Part shown: in pieces, positions 1-5,417 of the stretch
Numbering within the stretch: position 1 is the stretch's first letter
Layout: every line of letters begins with the position of its first letter
Source of the DNA: B8-G4 sp033720735
GTDB lineage: Bacteria > Bacteroidota > Bacteroidia > Chitinophagales > Saprospiraceae
Reading direction: 5' to 3'
DNA length: 6,061 nucleotides
NCBI GenBank assembly: GCA_033720735.1
Contig: JAWWBX010000276.1
Location: forward strand, 1-6,061
Program-made: the position numbers and the translations under genes
Notes under the pieces: generated by a model
Told to the model about the DNA's origin: nothing
The model's database searches: none
The model's input: only the letters and a program-made list of their open reading frames with translations

Positions 1-113
1 ACCAGGCCGCCGGTGATCACCAGATCATACGCTACATCACCGCATCCGATCAGAGCTAGGGTTCCGGTGCATGTGAGCAGCAGCAGTCGATGAAATAGTT
101 GCTTCATAGCCAT
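1..113 (-). CDS. Amidohydrolase-like lipoprotein, N-terminus only (runs off left edge)
   Basis: Only the first 37 codons plus two bases are present. The reading starts MAMKQLFHR, followed by a hydrophobic stretch (about residues 10-22) and a lipobox L21-I22-G23-C24, so the product is predicted to be exported and lipid-anchored at Cys24. Right after the anchor comes YDLVITGGLV (residues 29-38). This is the classic opening beta-strand of amidohydrolase-superfamily enzymes (D-aminoacylase, dihydroorotase and imidazolonepropionase relatives), which usually begin DLVIxGGxV. The metal-ligand motifs lie outside the window, so substrate and activity cannot be named. The start could be ATG 113 or ATG 107 (third codon of this reading); the signal peptide works with either. 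The gene lies 63 bases downstream of glgC on the same strand, so co-transcription is possible. No strong Shine-Dalgarno sequence is visible. The lipoprotein call is firm; the enzyme call rests on ten residues. Confidence 0.68.
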   Translation of the reverse strand, partial: MAMKQLFHRLLLLTCTGTLALIGCGDVAYDLVITGGL

Positions 114-176
114 TGAGATGTTTTGGATCAGGATCTGCTAACACGGGATAGTCGACATCCGTCCAGGGCTGGCATG

Positions 177-1454
177 TCAATTGCCCACGCCGATCCGCGT
201 GCCAGAAGGGATCTTGACACCCTTGCGCACCACGATGATACCATCCTGCACACAATAGATGTCGTTTTCCTGGTCTTCCAGCTTATCTGAACCGAAGATC
301 TGCACATCATTGCCGATACAGACGTTCCGGTCGATGATCGCATTCTCGATGTGGCAGTCTGCACCAATGCCCATCGGGATCTTGTCCTGTTTCAGCAATT
401 CCTTGATGTCTTCGTAATAGTCCTGTCCCATCGCATAGACATTGCGCAGCACGCTGTTCTTGCCAATGCGGGAGCGCACCCCGATGACCACTCTGCTCAA
501 TTCAGATGCGTGGATGATACATCCCTCAGCGATCAGTGCATTGTGACAAGCTGTACCGAAGATCTTGGTCGGTGACAGCATGCGTGCCCGCGTGTAGACC
601 GGGCGTTCGTTGTCAAACAGGTTAAATCGCGGGATCGGATCGCTGAGTGCCAGCGTGGCCTCAAAGAAAGAGCGTATTGTCCCGATATCCGTCCAGTATC
701 CGTCGAACATGTGACTCGCGATGCGATGCCCGTGTTTGATACTCCGGGGAATAATCCCTTTGCCAAAGTCATGTTCGTCAGGAAACTCCTCCAGCAGATT
801 GCGCAGGACATCCTTGTTGAACAGATAGATCCCCATGGACGCCAGATAATGCCGCCCCTGTGCCTTGTACTCTTCGCTGACCTCCGACATCCATTCCGGC
901 AGCAGGTCAAGTGCCGGTTTTTCGATGAAGTTGCGGATCATGCTCTCTCCATCGACCTTCATGATGCCAAAGGCTGTGGCATGGTCAGCGACCACCGGGA
1001 TGGTGGCGATGGTGATCTCGGCCTCGCGGTCGGCGTGTGTCTTCAGAAACTGCCGGAAGTCCATCTGGTAGAGTTGGTCCCCGCTCAGGACCATGACATA
1101 GTCAAATTCCCAGTTGTCCAGCCGCGGCAGTGTCTGCCTGACCGCATCTGCCGTGCCCTGGAACCATTCCCGGCTGCGAAAGGTCTGTTCTGCGGCCTGG
1201 ATATCCACAAAGCCCTTGCTGAACGCGTCAAAATGGTAGGTGTGTTTGATATGCCGGTTGAGTGATGCGGAGTTGAACTGGGTCAGGACAAACATGCGGT
1301 TGATGCCAGAGTTGAGGCAGTTCGAGATGGGGATGTCAATCAAGCGGTATTTCCCGGCGATGGGCACAGCCGGTTTGGATCGCTCAGCTGTGAGAGGGTA
1401 GAGCCGGGTGCCCACACCTCCCCCCAGTATGAGGCAGATTACGCGATTTTGCAT
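177..1454 (-). CDS. glgC: Glucose-1-phosphate adenylyltransferase (ADP-glucose pyrophosphorylase)
   Basis: This cytoplasmic enzyme converts ATP and glucose-1-phosphate to ADP-glucose and pyrophosphate, the committed step of bacterial glycogen synthesis. The 425-residue length is normal for the family. The N-terminal nucleotidyltransferase fold shows the ATP loop GGGVGTRLYPLT (residues 11-22), then KPAVPIAGKYRLIDIP (27-42), GTADAVRQ (100-107), SGDQLY with the metal-binding Asp126 (124-129), FIEKP with the sugar-phosphate-binding Lys179 (176-180), DFGKGIIP (229-236) and GYWTDIGT (252-259). The C-terminal part from about residue 300 is the left-handed beta-helix, with GVRSRIG (325-331), AIIDRN (372-377) and GIIVVRKG (405-412). 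By alignment from memory, Arg376 and Lys411 fall where cyanobacterial enzymes carry the activator-binding lysines 382 and 419. The ATG at 1454 leaves the ATP loop at the usual depth. The gene starts 15 bases after the glgA stop, so the two are almost certainly one transcript. No clear Shine-Dalgarno sequence or downstream terminator is visible. Confidence 0.97.
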   Translation of the reverse strand: MQNRVICLILGGGVGTRLYPLTAERSKPAVPIAGKYRLIDIPISNCLNSGINRMFVLTQFNSASLNRHIKHTYHFDAFSKGFVDIQAAEQTFRSREWFQGTADAVRQTLPRLDNWEFDYVMVLSGDQLYQMDFRQFLKTHADREAEITIATIPVVADHATAFGIMKVDGESMIRNFIEKPALDLLPEWMSEVSEEYKAQGRHYLASMGIYLFNKDVLRNLLEEFPDEHDFGKGIIPRSIKHGHRIASHMFDGYWTDIGTIRSFFEATLALSDPIPRFNLFDNERPVYTRARMLSPTKIFGTACHNALIAEGCIIHASELSRVVIGVRSRIGKNSVLRNVYAMGQDYYEDIKELLKQDKIPMGIGADCHIENAIIDRNVCIGNDVQIFGSDKLEDQENDIYCVQDGIIVVRKGVKIPSGTRIGVGN

Positions 1455-1469
1455 GCAAGGTGAGTTCTG

Positions 1470-2885
1470 TTAAGCCAGGAGAGATGCATAGGTGTCAAGA
1501 TACTGTTTTGCAGAATGTTCCCATGAAAAGTCAATGGAAATGTTCCTTTGGCGCACCTTGCTCATCTGTTTGCCGTCCTGATACAGCCGACGCGAGGCCG
1601 ACAGGACGTTGCGCACCTCATTGATCTCCAGATGGTCAAAGACGTAGCCGTTGCCGCCGGACTCGGACAATGGTTCAACAGTGTCGCGCAGACCACCGAT
1701 GCGCCTGACGATCGGGATGCCCCCGTAACGCATACAGTACATCTGGTTGAGTCCGCAGGGCTCGACCCGCGAAGGCATCAGCAGGAAGTCACACCCTGCG
1801 TAGAGGCGGTGCGCGAGGGTTTCATTATACATGATGAATGTGCGCGCACGGCGATGGAAAAACTGCTCGAGGTGACGCAGTTTGTTCTCGATCTGCGGAT
1901 CGCCTGACCCGAGGACAATACACTGCACGTCATCGTAGTGGGACATAAAATCACCGAGGATCGATGCCAGCATGTCGGCGCCTTTTTCGTACGCCAGCCT
2001 GCCGATAAAGAGGTAGATCGGCAACTTGGGGTCCAGATCGGTGCCCGCACAGACCTCCGCCTTGCTCTTGCGCTTGAAGACGTCAATACTACGCTTGAGA
2101 TGTACTTCGAGCAGTGGATCCGAGGCAGGATCCCAGACCGCCGTGTCGATGCCATTGAGGATCCCGCTGGCTTTGCCTGCCTCCGAGCGGATCAACCCCT
2201 CCAGACCGTGCCCGCTGTGGAACAGCTCGTCCAGATAGCCACGTGATACGGTGTTGAAGTGCCATGCGCACTTGATCGCTGATGCCAGTGGATTAATAGC
2301 ATCATTCCAGTCCAGGAGCCCACTGCGATCGCCGTGGAACGCCGGTAGCAGGCGCAACAGATCCCATGAGAACGCTCCCTGATAAGCGGCATTGTGGATC
2401 GTAAAACATGTGGCAATCCGGTTGAGCTCCGCAAACTCATAGGCATGCGCCGCCATAAACGGGATGAGCCCGGTGTGGTGGTCGTGGCAGTGAAGAACCT
2501 GCGGGCGCGTCGCGGCATCCATTGCCGAAAGCCAGGTCAGAACGGCCCGCTGAAAGGCGACACTCCGCTGAACGTCATCGCGGTAGCTGTAGATTTCAGG
2601 GCGGTCAAATTTACCTGGTATGCCCACGCTGTACAGTTCGAAGCCCTCTACCTCGGGGTGACGCAGTACGACAAACCGAATATACTCCCAGTCCAGGTGA
2701 AACCCGCCTTCAAAGACACTTTCCAGGGTACCGTATTGGTCCCAGTCGCGATTGAAGTGCGGCATGACCACCGATGCCCGGGCGTCCAGGGCCGTTTGAT
2801 ACTTCGGAAGAGCTCCGACTACATCGGCCATGCCTCCCACCTTGGCAAAAGGATAGCACTCGTAAGAAATGTGCAGCACATGCAT
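1470..2885 (-). CDS. glgA: Glycogen synthase, ADP-glucose dependent (GT5 family)
   Basis: The product transfers glucose from ADP-glucose to the non-reducing end of alpha-1,4-glucan; it is cytoplasmic and works directly after GlgC. Numbered from the ATG at 2885 it has 471 residues, normal for the family, with a GT-B fold. The N-terminal domain opens with MHVLHISYECYPFAKVGG, where Lys15 of KVGG is the glucan/ADP-glucose-binding loop. It continues with HDHHTGL (134-140), FTIHN (161-165) and NGIDTAVWDP (244-253). The C-terminal domain has FIGRL with Lys301 (293-301) and PSRVEPCGLNQMY with the catalytic-site Glu375 (371-383), followed by RRIGGL (394-399). A TTG start at 2912 would add nine residues, but the ATG at 2885 matches where relatives begin and has a weak GGAA about 8 bases upstream. 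The EPCGLNQ form and KVGG opening resemble Bacteroidota enzymes. Two usually conserved threonines near the nucleotide site appear as Gly389 and Ile396. Confidence 0.96.
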   Translation of the reverse strand: MHVLHISYECYPFAKVGGMADVVGALPKYQTALDARASVVMPHFNRDWDQYGTLESVFEGGFHLDWEYIRFVVLRHPEVEGFELYSVGIPGKFDRPEIYSYRDDVQRSVAFQRAVLTWLSAMDAATRPQVLHCHDHHTGLIPFMAAHAYEFAELNRIATCFTIHNAAYQGAFSWDLLRLLPAFHGDRSGLLDWNDAINPLASAIKCAWHFNTVSRGYLDELFHSGHGLEGLIRSEAGKASGILNGIDTAVWDPASDPLLEVHLKRSIDVFKRKSKAEVCAGTDLDPKLPIYLFIGRLAYEKGADMLASILGDFMSHYDDVQCIVLGSGDPQIENKLRHLEQFFHRRARTFIMYNETLAHRLYAGCDFLLMPSRVEPCGLNQMYCMRYGGIPIVRRIGGLRDTVEPLSESGGNGYVFDHLEINEVRNVLSASRRLYQDGKQMSKVRQRNISIDFSWEHSAKQYLDTYASLLA

Positions 2886-2897
2886 AGTTTGTTCCGA

Positions 2898-2912
2898 TTG
2901 TCTCTGCGACAA
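2898..2912 (-). promoter_or_regulatory. Small stem-loop in the glgA leader
   Basis: A perfect 5-bp stem with a 5-base loop (on the glgA strand TTGTC-GCAGA-GACAA) ends 12 bases before the glgA ATG. The weak ribosome-binding sequence GGAA lies between it and the start codon. A further ATTGTC half-site, on the glgA strand, lies about 15 bases upstream of the hairpin and could pair with the GACAAT of the 3' arm instead. Nothing here matches a riboswitch I recognise, and a stem this short can occur by chance. Confidence 0.25.
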
Positions 2913-2968
2913 AATATCATTTCTCGGACAATGCGCTCCGATCGCGAAGTGAAAGAAATATGAACTTT

Positions 2969-3001
2969 ACCGGCAGCGGAATTGTAACCTATAACCGGCA
3001 G
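2969..3001. repeat. Direct repeat ACCGGCAG x2 in the divergent promoter region
   Basis: The 8-base word ACCGGCAG is present at 2969-2976 and again at 2994-3001, 25 bases from start to start. The copies bracket the candidate -33 element (2981-2984), and the second ends four bases before the -7 element. The spacing of about two and a half helical turns would place the copies on opposite faces of the DNA. Whether they are operator half-sites or coincidence cannot be decided from one sequence. Confidence 0.35.
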
Positions 3002-3012
3002 TCCTAACTTTG
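2981..3012 (+). promoter_or_regulatory. Candidate Bacteroidota-type promoter of mnmA
   Basis: TAACTTTG at 3005-3012 is an exact match to the Bacteroidota -7 consensus TAnnTTTG. Twenty bases upstream lies ATTG (2981-2984), three of four bases of the -33 element TTTG, and 19-21 bases is the usual spacing for this promoter class. Transcription would then begin within a few bases of the mnmA ATG at 3020, leaving little or no leader. A competing reading is a sigma-70-like pair, TTTACC (2966-2971) and TATAAC (2990-2995) with an 18-base spacer, which would give a start near 3002. The first reading fits the inferred phylum better. Neither is proven. Confidence 0.5.
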
Positions 3013-3019
3013 TGCGCAG

Positions 3020-4123
3020 ATGAGCAAGAACGGAAGAATACTGGTCGCGATGAGTGGCGGCATTGACAGCACGGTCACCGCCATGATCCTGCATGAACAG
3101 GGGTATGAGGTGGTAGGCATTACCATGAAAACGTGGGATTATGCGACAAGTGGCGGAAGTAGCAAGGAAACCGGCTGTTGCAGCCTGGATTCCATCAACG
3201 ATGCGCGGCAGGTCGCTGTAGACATGCAATTCCCCCACTACATCGTCGATATCCGCGAGGAATTTGGAGACTATGTGATCGACGATTTTGTCAACGAATA
3301 CATTGCCGGACGCACACCCAATCCGTGCATCCTGTGCAACACCCATATCAAATGGGAGGCGATGGTGCGCCGCGCTGAGGCGCTGGACTGCGCATATATC
3401 GCGACCGGGCACTACGCCCGGGTAGCGGAAGCAAATGGGCGGAAATACGTGACCAAAGCGGTCGACCTGAACAAGGATCAGTCCTACGTTTTGTGGGGAC
3501 TCAGCCAGGAGGCGTTGAACAAAACCCTTTTTCCCCTTGGCGAAATGACCAAACCGGAAGTGCGCCAGCTGGCCAGGGATTTCGGATATGACGACCTGTC
3601 GAAAAAATCCGAGAGCTACGAGATCTGCTTTGTTCCTGACAACGACTACCGCGGGTTCTTGAAACGCCGTGTTGGTGGCCTTGAGGAACGCGTGGCGGGA
3701 GGACAGTTTGTGGATGTAGAAGGCAATGTTCTGGGGCAGCATGACGGCTATCCATTCTATACCATCGGTCAGCGCAAGGGGTTGGGCATTGCATTAGGTA
3801 AGCCGATGTTTGTTGTTGATATACAGCCTGATACCAATACCGTAGTACTCGGAGATGTGGCCGATCTGATGCGCAACGGGATGCAGGTCGGCAAAGTCAA
3901 CTGGATGAAGTATCCCGGCTTGCCAGGCGGGAAGGAAGTCGTGACCAAAGTCCGGTACCGCGACATGGGAACCTTGTCTGTTCTCGAGGGCACCGACGCG
4001 CGTGTAGAGGTACACTTCATGGCGAATGTGCGCGGCATCGCCCCCGGTCAAAGCGCGGTCTTTTACGAGGGTGATGACGTGATCGGAGGTGGAATCATTC
4101 AACGTGGACTGAACTACAATTGA
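3020..4123 (+). CDS. mnmA: tRNA-specific 2-thiouridylase
   Basis: The enzyme uses ATP and sulfur relayed from a cysteine desulfurase to make 2-thiouridine at wobble position 34 of tRNA-Lys, tRNA-Glu and tRNA-Gln. The 367-residue length is normal. The N-terminal ATP pyrophosphatase domain has the PP-loop SGGIDST (residues 12-18). Next come TGCCSLDSINDAR (51-63) and TPNPCILCNTHIKW (99-112), where Cys106 matches E. coli catalytic Cys102. Then follow TGHYARV (129-135), DQSYVLWGLS (153-162) and SYEICFVPD (199-207) with the second catalytic cysteine, Cys203. The central domain has the hallmark YTIGQRKGLG (247-256), and the C-terminal barrel ends with APGQSAVFY (341-349) and VIGGGII (354-360). Cys103, forming a CxxC with Cys106, stands where E. 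coli has Asp99. The ATG at 3020 places the PP-loop correctly; no Shine-Dalgarno sequence precedes it. The stop overlaps the next start by one base (TGATG). Confidence 0.97.
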   Translation: MSKNGRILVAMSGGIDSTVTAMILHEQGYEVVGITMKTWDYATSGGSSKETGCCSLDSINDARQVAVDMQFPHYIVDIREEFGDYVIDDFVNEYIAGRTPNPCILCNTHIKWEAMVRRAEALDCAYIATGHYARVAEANGRKYVTKAVDLNKDQSYVLWGLSQEALNKTLFPLGEMTKPEVRQLARDFGYDDLSKKSESYEICFVPDNDYRGFLKRRVGGLEERVAGGQFVDVEGNVLGQHDGYPFYTIGQRKGLGIALGKPMFVVDIQPDTNTVVLGDVADLMRNGMQVGKVNWMKYPGLPGGKEVVTKVRYRDMGTLSVLEGTDARVEVHFMANVRGIAPGQSAVFYEGDDVIGGGIIQRGLNYN

Positions 4124-4878
4124 TGCGGTTTCTCTTGCTCTGCCTGGTGACCGGAATGTTCCTGCAGGGATGTGGTGAATCTGTGATCCACCCCGAGCCT
4201 GATCGTGGCTACGATTACTTCCCCCTGACACTTGGTGCAACGTGGACCTACCAGGTCGACTCGGTCATTTTCGACGATGGCGGCTCGATCAATGTGCTGG
4301 ACACCGTATCCGGGTTTGTCCAGGAGCGGATTAGTGGCATCCAGGTTGATCTCACCGGTGATTCGGTGTACACACTGGAGCGCCGGCACCGCCGTACCGT
4401 GCTGGATCCGTGGGTCCTGACCCACGTATGGACGATCTCGCGCGACGCTGACCGTGCTGAACGCTCGGAAGAGAATGTGCGGCTCGTCAAGCTGGCGTTT
4501 CCACTGGATACGGGCAAGCAGTGGGACCCGCTTCTGTTTGTCAGTCCTGAGACCGAGGTGCCGGTAGGGACGGAGATCATTGAGATGTACACCAACTGGT
4601 CGGGCCGGGTCACGCAGATCGGCCATCCGCAGACGATCGGCGACCTCGCCTTCAGCGATGTGATGACCTGCCTGCAGGCGGATGACGACAACGAGATCGA
4701 GCGGCGCTTTGTGATGGAGCAGTACGCGCGTGGTGTGGGCCTGATTGCGCGCGTCGATACCATTCTGGATTCTTACTGCAAACGGATTGGGCAGATCGAG
4801 CCCTGTTTCGGGCTGAGCTGGATTGAGAAGGGCGAGAAAGGGTACATCCTGGTTCAGCAACTCATCGATTTTCAATAG
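4123..4878 (+). CDS. Uncharacterised exported lipoprotein
   Basis: I do not recognise a named family. Starting at the ATG at 4123, the 251-residue product opens with MRFLLLCLVTGMFLQGC, a short lipoprotein signal with lipobox L14-Q15-G16-C17, so Cys17 should be lipidated. The mature part begins with a short linker and then YDYFPLTLGATWTYQVDS (30-47). This 'FPLxxGxxWxY' opening is frequent in Bacteroidota lipoproteins of unknown function. The rest is rich in alternating beta-type segments and ends with YARGVGLIARV (201-211), a cysteine pair Cys219/Cys228 that could form a disulfide in the periplasm, and EKGEKGYILVQQLIDF (235-250). No catalytic motif or further membrane segment is visible. The start overlaps the mnmA stop and the end overlaps the rimM start by one base each, so its translation is probably coupled to both. 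An equally long antisense reading exists but lacks any export signal or family resemblance. Confidence 0.85.
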   Translation: MRFLLLCLVTGMFLQGCGESVIHPEPDRGYDYFPLTLGATWTYQVDSVIFDDGGSINVLDTVSGFVQERISGIQVDLTGDSVYTLERRHRRTVLDPWVLTHVWTISRDADRAERSEENVRLVKLAFPLDTGKQWDPLLFVSPETEVPVGTEIIEMYTNWSGRVTQIGHPQTIGDLAFSDVMTCLQADDDNEIERRFVMEQYARGVGLIARVDTILDSYCKRIGQIEPCFGLSWIEKGEKGYILVQQLIDFQ

Positions 4879-5417
4879 TGGGAGAAAAGCGCGACTGGGA
4901 GACGATCCCCGGATTTACCCGCATTGGTGTGGTCGGCAAAACCCATGGTGCGGCGGGAGAGGTCAAGATCCACATCGATGACGCATATCTGGAAATCGCG
5001 CTTGAAACATCGTTTCTGTTTGTGGATCGCGCCGGCAGTCAGGTGCCTTATGAGGTGGAAGGGCGTCGTATCGCGCGTGGCCTGGTGGTTAAACTGTCCG
5101 GGATCGATGACACCGGTCAGGCAGCCCTCCTCACAGGTGCCGCAGTCAGTCTGCCAGGATCCGTTTCTACTCCGCAGGACGACGACGAGATCGGGCTGGA
5201 ATACGCCCATCTGACCGGATATACGATGGTAGACAAGAAGTGGGGCAGCCTGGGGCGGATCAAGACGGTGACGGCCTTCCCGCAACAGGAAATGGCCGTA
5301 CTCGACTATCAGGACCAGGAGGTGCTGGTCCCCCTCAACCAGGCGTTCATCACCAGTGTGGACTCTTCACAACAGTCCGTTGTGGTAGACTTGCCAGCGG
5401 GACTGCTCGACCAGTGA
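4878..5417 (+). CDS. rimM: Ribosome maturation factor RimM
   Basis: RimM is a cytoplasmic assembly factor that binds ribosomal protein S19 and helps the 30S head mature. The 179-residue length is typical. The N-terminal RimM domain carries the signature RIGVVGKTHGAAGEVKI (residues 15-31). The C-terminal PRC-barrel starts near LTGYTMVDKKWGSLGRI (about 112-128), continues through QQEMAVLDY and VLVPLNQAFITSVD, and ends with the family's usual VDLPAGLLD. The start is GTG at 4878, whose first base is the last base of the preceding TAG (TAGTG). No later start keeps the signature intact, and there is no Shine-Dalgarno sequence, so re-initiation by ribosomes finishing the lipoprotein gene is likely. 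In many bacteria rimM sits in an rpsP-rimM-trmD-rplS cluster; here it follows mnmA and a lipoprotein gene, and is followed by an opposing gene. Confidence 0.94.
   Translation: MGEKRDWETIPGFTRIGVVGKTHGAAGEVKIHIDDAYLEIALETSFLFVDRAGSQVPYEVEGRRIARGLVVKLSGIDDTGQAALLTGAAVSLPGSVSTPQDDDEIGLEYAHLTGYTMVDKKWGSLGRIKTVTAFPQQEMAVLDYQDQEVLVPLNQAFITSVDSSQQSVVVDLPAGLLDQ

Larger units (their letters stand above)
2886..3019. promoter_or_regulatory. Divergent glgA / mnmA control region
   Basis: This 134-base gap separates two genes transcribed away from each other, so it must hold promoters for both unless transcription enters from elsewhere. It is more AT-rich than the genes around it. On the mnmA side there is a good promoter candidate, listed separately. 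On the glgA side I see no strong match; the best is TACAAT (2986 down to 2981, minus strand), a 5-of-6 match to a sigma-70 -10 box with no convincing -35. It would overlap the mnmA promoter. The octamer ACCGGCAG occurs twice in direct orientation, at 2969-2976 and 2994-3001. Confidence 0.75.

Noticed and set aside
114..176. Possible terminator between glgC and the downstream lipoprotein gene (GGAT-GTCGACT-ATCC on the minus strand)
   Set aside because: The stem is only four base pairs and is not followed by a T-run, so it is too weak to call.
711..1265. A 184-codon plus-strand open frame inside glgC
   Set aside because: It is antisense to conserved catalytic motifs of glgC, and its translation resembles no protein family.
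2116..2133. Two GGATCC palindromes 12 bases apart within glgA
   Set aside because: They encode the repeated Asp-Pro pairs of the family motif around NGIDTAVWDPASDP, so protein sequence explains them.
2886..2912. TTG at 2912 as the glgA start
   Set aside because: It would add nine residues that relatives lack and would place translation through the leader hairpin. The ATG at 2885 gives the family-standard N-terminus.
2394..2963. A 189-codon plus-strand open frame over the 5' part of glgA
   Set aside because: It is a shadow of glgA with low-complexity, arginine-rich translation and no family features.
2960..3007. A 15-codon mini-ORF (ATG at 2960, TAA at 3005) ahead of mnmA, considered as a leader peptide
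   Set aside because: It lacks a convincing ribosome-binding site and is not enriched in Lys, Glu or Gln codons that would suit control by MnmA-dependent tRNAs. The favoured promoter would start transcription after it.
2819..3742. A 307-codon open frame on the minus strand, antisense to mnmA and extending into the start of glgA
   Set aside because: It overlaps two confidently identified genes, shows no family motif, and its length is explained by codon bias on the opposite strand.
4114..4875. A 253-codon open frame antisense to the whole lipoprotein gene
   Set aside because: It has no signal peptide, domain or recognisable motif. The sense frame has a lipobox and stop/start overlaps with both neighbours, which are much stronger evidence.
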